From: Clostridia bacterium
GTDB lineage: Bacteria > Bacillota_A > Clostridia > Oscillospirales > Acutalibacteraceae
Direction: 5' to 3'
Length of the DNA stretch: 8,992 nt
NCBI GenBank assembly: GCA_017423885.1
Contig: JAFPCJ010000192.1
Location: forward strand, 1-8,992
Made by a program: the position numbers and the translations under genes. Numbering within the stretch: position 1 is the first letter of the stretch; every line of letters begins with the position of its first letter. Positions 4,697-8,992 of the stretch are shown here, in pieces. The notes beneath the pieces were generated by a model that was given only the letters and a program-made list of their open reading frames with translations, did no database searches and was not told the origin of the DNA.

Positions 4697-7548
4697 TTTA
4701 ATCCGAACTCCTCTCTCTTAAATTCTATTTCATCGTTAATTGGGTCTATATACTCAAGAAGATTGCGGCGAGCCTCAATATTCTCGTTATAAACGCTTGC
4801 AATCGAGAAGCCTACGTTTCGGCTTGTTATATATCCGCCGGGGATATTGGGAATACCCTTTGTGCTCTTGGCCTGAAGCATAAGACCGTTAAGATCGGCG
4901 GTGCTCCAGGGCAAGCGCTGTAACGCCTTTATATTGGCGGTATTGTAACGCGCCGACATACCAAGCACGCTTTCAAGCTCACGACCGAACTTATACTGAG
5001 CGTCCGAATCGGTCCACCACTTGATAAACTCCCAAGCAGCGTCCTTATGCTTGCTTTGCGACATCATTACACAGCCTGAAGTACCTGTAGAAGAGGTATT
5101 ATTGATATTTCCGTTTTCGTCACGAGTTCCCGGAATTGGTACCATCTTCCATTTACCCTTAATTTCGGGAGCCGAGATCTGCAATGTATTATAGGTAGTG
5201 TAATCGGCAACGCCTATCGGCATTTCACCTGTTCTGAAGCGGTTTACAAAGCTGAACTGATAAGGCATACCGTAGCTTGTATAAAGATTCATGAAATAAT
5301 CAAAGGTATCAAGCGAAAGCTTTTCATCAAGAATGGTCTTGGTGTACTTCTCGTCATATACCTCGCCGCCGCGCTGATAAAGCATACTTACAAAGGTATC
5401 ATAAGTTGCGGGCAGAGCAAAATTCATGTTCATCTTCTGCATTATGGGAAGTACGGCTATAACATCATCCCATGTCTTAAGATCATCGGCATCTATCTCA
5501 AGCATCTCCATGATATCGGTTCTGTAGAACATCATGTTATAAGAGAAGGTCTCGGGGATGGCGTAAACTCCGCCGTTATATGTAAGTGCATCAAAGGCGG
5601 CAGGGAAAAATCTGCCTTTTATCTGCTCAAAGTCCTCAAACTTGGAGAAGTCAACCGTTGCAGAGCGCATTGCAAACTCCACCGATTCGGTGCCTGCTAT
5701 CTGTAAAGCAACATCAGGACCTGTTCCTGCAAGCGTTGAAAGAAGCACCGTGCCTCCTGCAACGAGCTGCATATTGACGGCAATATTGCTGACTGCCGTA
5801 AAGTTTGTAGAAACGAGCTGATTAAGTGCGTTTGCCTGATCGCGTCCGCCCGTAGCACCACTACCGATCCAGACCGTAATGGTCTCCATTTTTGAGGTAT
5901 CGGTATCGTTTGCAGTACGAATACTGCTGTAATCGTTTGTAAAGGAAGCCATGAAGCGCAAAACTCCGAATTTAAGGCGGGTAAAGAAGCCTACATCGGC
6001 TTGCGGTAATTCAGCATCCTTTTCAGAAATAAATAAACAGTCTAAAAGCACGGGCTGCTGCGCGGCTGTCATAAGCAGGTCACCCAAGCTGCTGATATCA
6101 TCCTTAAACGTAGAATACATGGATGGGATCTTATCGGGAGACTTGACCATTTTTTCAAGTCTGAAGGCTATCTGCTGAAGCGCCGAAACATTTGAATCAA
6201 CACTTCCCGAAAGCTCCTCCCATTCCTTTGCGAGACGGTTTATCTCCTTTTCCTGCTCGCGAAGTATCTCCATAACATTCGGAAGCTGGGTATCAATGTT
6301 ATAATCCTTATAAACATCGGGAGACGAGCCCATGAGAGCAAGCATATACCAGTTAGCACTGTTGAGCGCTGAAAGCGAGATATAGCCGTCTGTAAGTATT
6401 TCAGCAAGATGACCTAAAGAGACTTCAAGCTTTATCTCATGCTTTCCCTTTTTAAGATAGAACCAATAAGGATCATTTCCGCCTGCAAGCATTACCTGAA
6501 ACTTATCGGCATGCTTGAATTCTATAGTCTGTGCCTCCTTGAAGGGAACGGCACCGTCAATATAAAGGGTACGGCTGACATTAACATCACGCGAAAAGCT
6601 CTGCTTAAAGCGGAAGCCTAAATTGTAAAGTCCGTCCTCGGGAACGTCTATCTGCCAGCTTATCCACTGCCCTGCCGTCTGCCATTTGGTGTCACCGATG
6701 GTGTTAAGCTTCTGACGGTCATACGCATAGGGCGTAGTGCCTGCGGAGCTGCTGTCTGCCACCGCATAAAGCGATGTGTCCGACTTCCTATAGGGAGTCT
6801 CTGCTTCTACCTTGAGCACGCCGTTTTGAAGCGCACCCGTAACCTTTTTTGCGCCCTTTGACTCATACTCTTTAAGCGCTGTCTTATAATCGGGGATGTT
6901 TTCGTCCTTGGAAATGAGGGTGATAGCTCCAATAGCCATCGGCTCTCTTGCGGCTTCGAGCTTTAATACATGTGTGCCTGCCTCAAGATAATACCAAAGC
7001 TTTCCGTAATAGCCGTTGGAATCCTTGACAAAGGCAGTAGTTTTCTCGAAAACCTCTTCCTGCTCGGGGCGGGAATCATAATTATTCTTATCCGTTATTA
7101 TTCCGCTCTTATCACGGAAGGTACGGTAAAATTCAACGTTATAGCTTTCATCGAAGGGCAATTTGCCGTCGATGTAAATATTGCGGGTAATATTACTGTC
7201 CGCACCTGCAATGGGTAAATACTCTATTTGTATAGCATAACTTCCGCTCTTGGAAATAGTGAAGCTGTACTCAACGATACTGTCCGACTCGGTAACAGTC
7301 ATACCCTCGGTATCTCCGGAGCCTATTTTGACTCCGGAGGATGAGGGTGAAAATTTTTGAACATCGATGGAAACTGCTTCACCGGTGAGCGAGACAGGAT
7401 TCTTTTTAATATAATTGTTATAGCTGCTGTTTTTTAAGAAAAACGATTGTATTTTCTCCGATTGCAGATTAGCAGCCGTAGCCGATAGCGGCAACGACAT
7501 TAGTAATAAAACAACAGTAATCAATATAGAAACTATTCTTTTTATCAC
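4693..7548 (-). CDS. large extracellular solute-binding protein of a sugar ABC importer, with two N-terminal carbohydrate-binding-like domains
   Basis: This 951-residue protein is about twice the usual 400-550 residues of a CUT1 sugar-binding protein. Residues 1-26 are a signal peptide (basic start, hydrophobic core, SATAA cleavage region) without a lipobox cysteine. Residues about 55-213 and 244-395 are two related beta-sandwich modules resembling CBM6/35-type domains; they share an xVSR/xITR-xxYIDGxxPF motif (residues 119-132 and 323-336) and a WYYL/WFYL...GxHxxKLE motif (185-198 and 362-375). Residues about 420-540 are charged and helical, possibly a coiled coil or spacer. Residues about 555-925 are the solute-binding domain: a first strand ETITVWIGSG, then TGPDVALQIAG, NGGVYAIPETFSYNMMFYRTD, TWDDVIAVLP, and KDAAWEFIKWWTD near the C-terminus. 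The start is GTG at 7546-7548, with GGAG 10 bases upstream. The 3' end overlaps the first permease gene. It would deliver sugar to the two permeases that follow. The substrate is unknown. The solute-binding call is firm; the accessory domain families are tentative. Confidence 0.93.
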   Translation of the reverse strand: MIKRIVSILITVVLLLMSLPLSATAANLQSEKIQSFFLKNSSYNNYIKKNPVSLTGEAVSIDVQKFSPSSSGVKIGSGDTEGMTVTESDSIVEYSFTISKSGSYAIQIEYLPIAGADSNITRNIYIDGKLPFDESYNVEFYRTFRDKSGIITDKNNYDSRPEQEEVFEKTTAFVKDSNGYYGKLWYYLEAGTHVLKLEAAREPMAIGAITLISKDENIPDYKTALKEYESKGAKKVTGALQNGVLKVEAETPYRKSDTSLYAVADSSSAGTTPYAYDRQKLNTIGDTKWQTAGQWISWQIDVPEDGLYNLGFRFKQSFSRDVNVSRTLYIDGAVPFKEAQTIEFKHADKFQVMLAGGNDPYWFYLKKGKHEIKLEVSLGHLAEILTDGYISLSALNSANWYMLALMGSSPDVYKDYNIDTQLPNVMEILREQEKEINRLAKEWEELSGSVDSNVSALQQIAFRLEKMVKSPDKIPSMYSTFKDDISSLGDLLMTAAQQPVLLDCLFISEKDAELPQADVGFFTRLKFGVLRFMASFTNDYSSIRTANDTDTSKMETITVWIGSGATGGRDQANALNQLVSTNFTAVSNIAVNMQLVAGGTVLLSTLAGTGPDVALQIAGTESVEFAMRSATVDFSKFEDFEQIKGRFFPAAFDALTYNGGVYAIPETFSYNMMFYRTDIMEMLEIDADDLKTWDDVIAVLPIMQKMNMNFALPATYDTFVSMLYQRGGEVYDEKYTKTILDEKLSLDTFDYFMNLYTSYGMPYQFSFVNRFRTGEMPIGVADYTTYNTLQISAPEIKGKWKMVPIPGTRDENGNINNTSSTGTSGCVMMSQSKHKDAAWEFIKWWTDSDAQYKFGRELESVLGMSARYNTANIKALQRLPWSTADLNGLMLQAKSTKGIPNIPGGYITSRNVGFSIASVYNENIEARRNLLEYIDPINDEIEFKREEFGLN
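4708..4712 (-). promoter_or_regulatory. ribosome-binding site for the TTG start of the MalF-type permease
   Basis: AGGAG within a GA-rich run (GAGAGAGGAG on the minus strand) lies 11 bases before the TTG at 4694-4696. It is inside the last codons of the solute-binding protein gene. The spacing is long, so reinitiation at the TTGA overlap probably contributes. Confidence 0.55.
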
Positions 7549-7558
7549 CGATGAAGCA

Positions 7559-7562
7559 CTCC
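7559..7562 (-). promoter_or_regulatory. ribosome-binding site for the GTG start of the solute-binding protein
   Basis: GGAG on the minus strand, 10 bases before the GTG at 7546-7548, in the 28-base gap after the discoidin gene. No ATG lies in frame between it and the signal peptide, so it supports the GTG start. Confidence 0.55.
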
Positions 7563-7576
7563 AAACTTTTTAAAAT

Positions 7577-8992
7577 TTATTTGTATTCCGTAAAATCGTT
7601 ATAATTTGAGTAATCTGCCAAGGTGTTATCAGCCGGAATAACTAAAACTGTATAAACCTCTGTACGAGAGCCCTTGGTAACAGTAACGGTAGCGGTATCT
7701 GTTTTGCCCTTGGGCTGGGTAATGCCGACGGTAGCTCCGTTTACAGCCTTTGCGGTAACGGTAGGAACCGCATTGGAAGTTGCATCGTAGGATGCGGAAT
7801 AAGCGTACTTTGTCTCATTGAAGTCAGCAAGCGCTCTGCCGTTTACAGAGATGCTCTGAACTAAAGACTCATACTTTTCACCGTAGATGTTAAGCTCCTT
7901 GACGGTAACATTGGGGAACTTTCTTCCCGAGATACCGAAGAAGGTTATCTTAACATAGCGGGCAACTGTATCAAGCTCACCGTAGATGGATGCGCCGTAA
8001 TTCTTAAGGCTATCCGAGGTAAGCGCACGGGTATAGGTCTTGCCGTCATAGGAAACATCTACCGTAAATTCGTAAACATCCTTAACGGTAACATCACCCA
8101 TCATCATGAGTACACGGCTGAGCTTATATGTATCGCCGAGATCGTATATAAGATGAGTAGATATCTTGTTGCCTATGTTCTCATACTTCTCATACGGACG
8201 GGGCTTGTTCTCGGGTTCAAGGGTGCAAACAGTGTTTCCGTTGCCATCCGAGATGTTTGAAAGGTTACCCGAAAGGATTATGCCGTTAGAAGTAGGAGCC
8301 GAGGTATTAACTACCTTCTCGTTAGCGCCCTGTGCCAAGAAATGTACATAATAGTTATTTCTTGCGCTGTTATCCGAGCTTGTAACAAGGATACGGGCAG
8401 TGGGATTTTCTTTGGTTGCCTGAGTAAGCTTGACATCGGCAAAGCGATCCTGTGCTTCAACCGAGATCTCGGGCAAGGATGAGGTATCGCCAATTACATA
8501 GTAATCGGTAACAGCCTTATCAAAGCCTACTATATCCTCGCCACCTACCTTGATGGACTTAAGCGAGGTATCGTTTGTACTGATGGAATAACCGTAAACG
8601 GTGATGCCGTCAATAGAAACATTGGTTTGGGTCTTTTTTACGACGAGACGCAGATATCTCGTCTCAGTATCGCAGACAAAGTAAATGTTATCGCCCTCTA
8701 CGTTACCCTTGGTAGTATCAAAATCTTCGGAATCAACGATACGCTCAAGCAAGTAGGTATCCTTAATGTCGCTGAAGAAGTTCTGAGTTGTGTACTCGGG
8801 CATCTTGGAAAGAGCATCAAAGGTAAAGGTGGTCTTGCTGCCGACGTTGCCCTTTGTAAAGTCGATAGATACCGCCGTTACGTTGTAATAGCCCTTAAGG
8901 TCTATCGCAACGCCGCCGTTCTTGGCTTTACCTGTATAGCAAGTGGCAGGATCATCGTCCAATATGTAGCCGGGGTAAGTATCCTTCTCAGC
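7577..8992 (-). CDS. C-terminal part of a secreted discoidin/cadherin-like multidomain protein (partial, 5' end outside window)
   Basis: The frame is open to the window edge, giving the last 471 residues of a longer protein. The codon at 8960-8962 that could pass for a start is an in-frame TTG inside the domain, preceded by further coding sequence (AEKDTYPGYI), so it is not the start. Four modules are visible. Residues 1 to about 134 resemble an F5/8 type C (discoidin) domain, with the typical LDDDPATCYTG opening, an AIDLKGYYNV strand and a closing RYLRLVVKK...ITVYGY. Residues 140-222 fit a cadherin-like beta-sandwich (LKSIKVGGEDIVGFDKAVTDY). Residues 228-372 are a second discoidin-like domain (YDLGDTYKLSRV, VSYDGKTY, ARYVKITFFG, VKELNIYGEK). 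Residues 376-453 are a second cadherin-like module. The C-terminus shows no LPXTG signal, dockerin or membrane anchor. Discoidin domains often bind glycans, so this may be a glycan-binding protein or the tail of a glycoside hydrolase whose catalytic part lies outside the window. The transporter operon begins 28 bases downstream. Domain calls are by eye. Confidence 0.85.
   Translation of the reverse strand, partial: AEKDTYPGYILDDDPATCYTGKAKNGGVAIDLKGYYNVTAVSIDFTKGNVGSKTTFTFDALSKMPEYTTQNFFSDIKDTYLLERIVDSEDFDTTKGNVEGDNIYFVCDTETRYLRLVVKKTQTNVSIDGITVYGYSISTNDTSLKSIKVGGEDIVGFDKAVTDYYVIGDTSSLPEISVEAQDRFADVKLTQATKENPTARILVTSSDNSARNNYYVHFLAQGANEKVVNTSAPTSNGIILSGNLSNISDGNGNTVCTLEPENKPRPYEKYENIGNKISTHLIYDLGDTYKLSRVLMMMGDVTVKDVYEFTVDVSYDGKTYTRALTSDSLKNYGASIYGELDTVARYVKITFFGISGRKFPNVTVKELNIYGEKYESLVQSISVNGRALADFNETKYAYSASYDATSNAVPTVTAKAVNGATVGITQPKGKTDTATVTVTKGSRTEVYTVLVIPADNTLADYSNYNDFTEYK

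Noticed and set aside
7314..7339. Inverted repeat CTCCGGA / TCCGGAG with a 12-base loop, possible hairpin.
   Set aside because: It lies inside the solute-binding protein gene, has only a 7-base stem and no T-run, so it is not a terminator and is probably chance plus codon use.
7549..7576. The 28-base gap between the discoidin gene and the receptor gene was examined for a promoter or terminator.
   Set aside because: It is A/T-rich but shows no hairpin and no convincing -35/-10 pair, and is too short for an independent regulatory region, although a promoter inside the upstream gene cannot be excluded.
8960..8962. Possible start codon (TTG) for the discoidin protein.
   Set aside because: The frame stays open and coding-like to base 8992 and the TTG falls inside the conserved opening of a discoidin domain, so the gene is truncated by the window rather than starting here.

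Overview
All the coding in this window lies on the minus strand, so it is read from high to low coordinates. It looks like one tightly packed operon from a low-to-moderate G+C Gram-positive anaerobe. I infer Bacillota, class Clostridia, possibly a gut or rumen Oscillospiraceae- or Lachnospiraceae-like bacterium. The grounds are the strong AGAAAGGAGG-type Shine-Dalgarno sites, the use of GTG and TTG starts, a lipobox lipoprotein, and the carbohydrate-transport gene set. No rRNA or other taxonomic marker is present.

Layout in transcription order: (1) 8992-7577, the C-terminal part of a large secreted protein with two discoidin-like (F5/8 type C) domains alternating with two cadherin-like beta-sandwich domains, open at the window edge; (2) 7548-4693, a 951-residue extracellular solute-binding protein with two extra beta-sandwich (carbohydrate-binding-like) repeats and a helical linker before the solute-binding domain; (3) 4696-3749, a MalF-type sugar permease; (4) 3715-2846, a MalG-type sugar permease; (5) 2836-1358, an exported NHL beta-propeller/TPR protein with a C-terminal membrane anchor; (6) 1350-712, a Yip1-family multispanning membrane protein; (7) 699-1, the N-terminal third or so of a large lipoprotein, probably of the DUF5696 type, open at the other window edge.

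The gaps between genes are 28, -4, 33, 9, 7 and 12 bases. I see no terminator or convincing promoter in any of them, so co-transcription is likely. The main promoter would lie upstream of base 8992, outside the window. No stretch over 300 bases lacks a gene.

Taken together, this is a CUT1-type ABC importer for an oligosaccharide or polysaccharide fragment, encoded without its own ATPase in the visible part. Several exported or membrane proteins are not part of the textbook importer: the NHL/TPR protein, the Yip1 protein and the final lipoprotein. The outsized solute-binding protein has no lipobox. The likeliest novelty is that this group forms a larger surface complex for glycan capture and uptake. 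The substrate cannot be read from the sequence.
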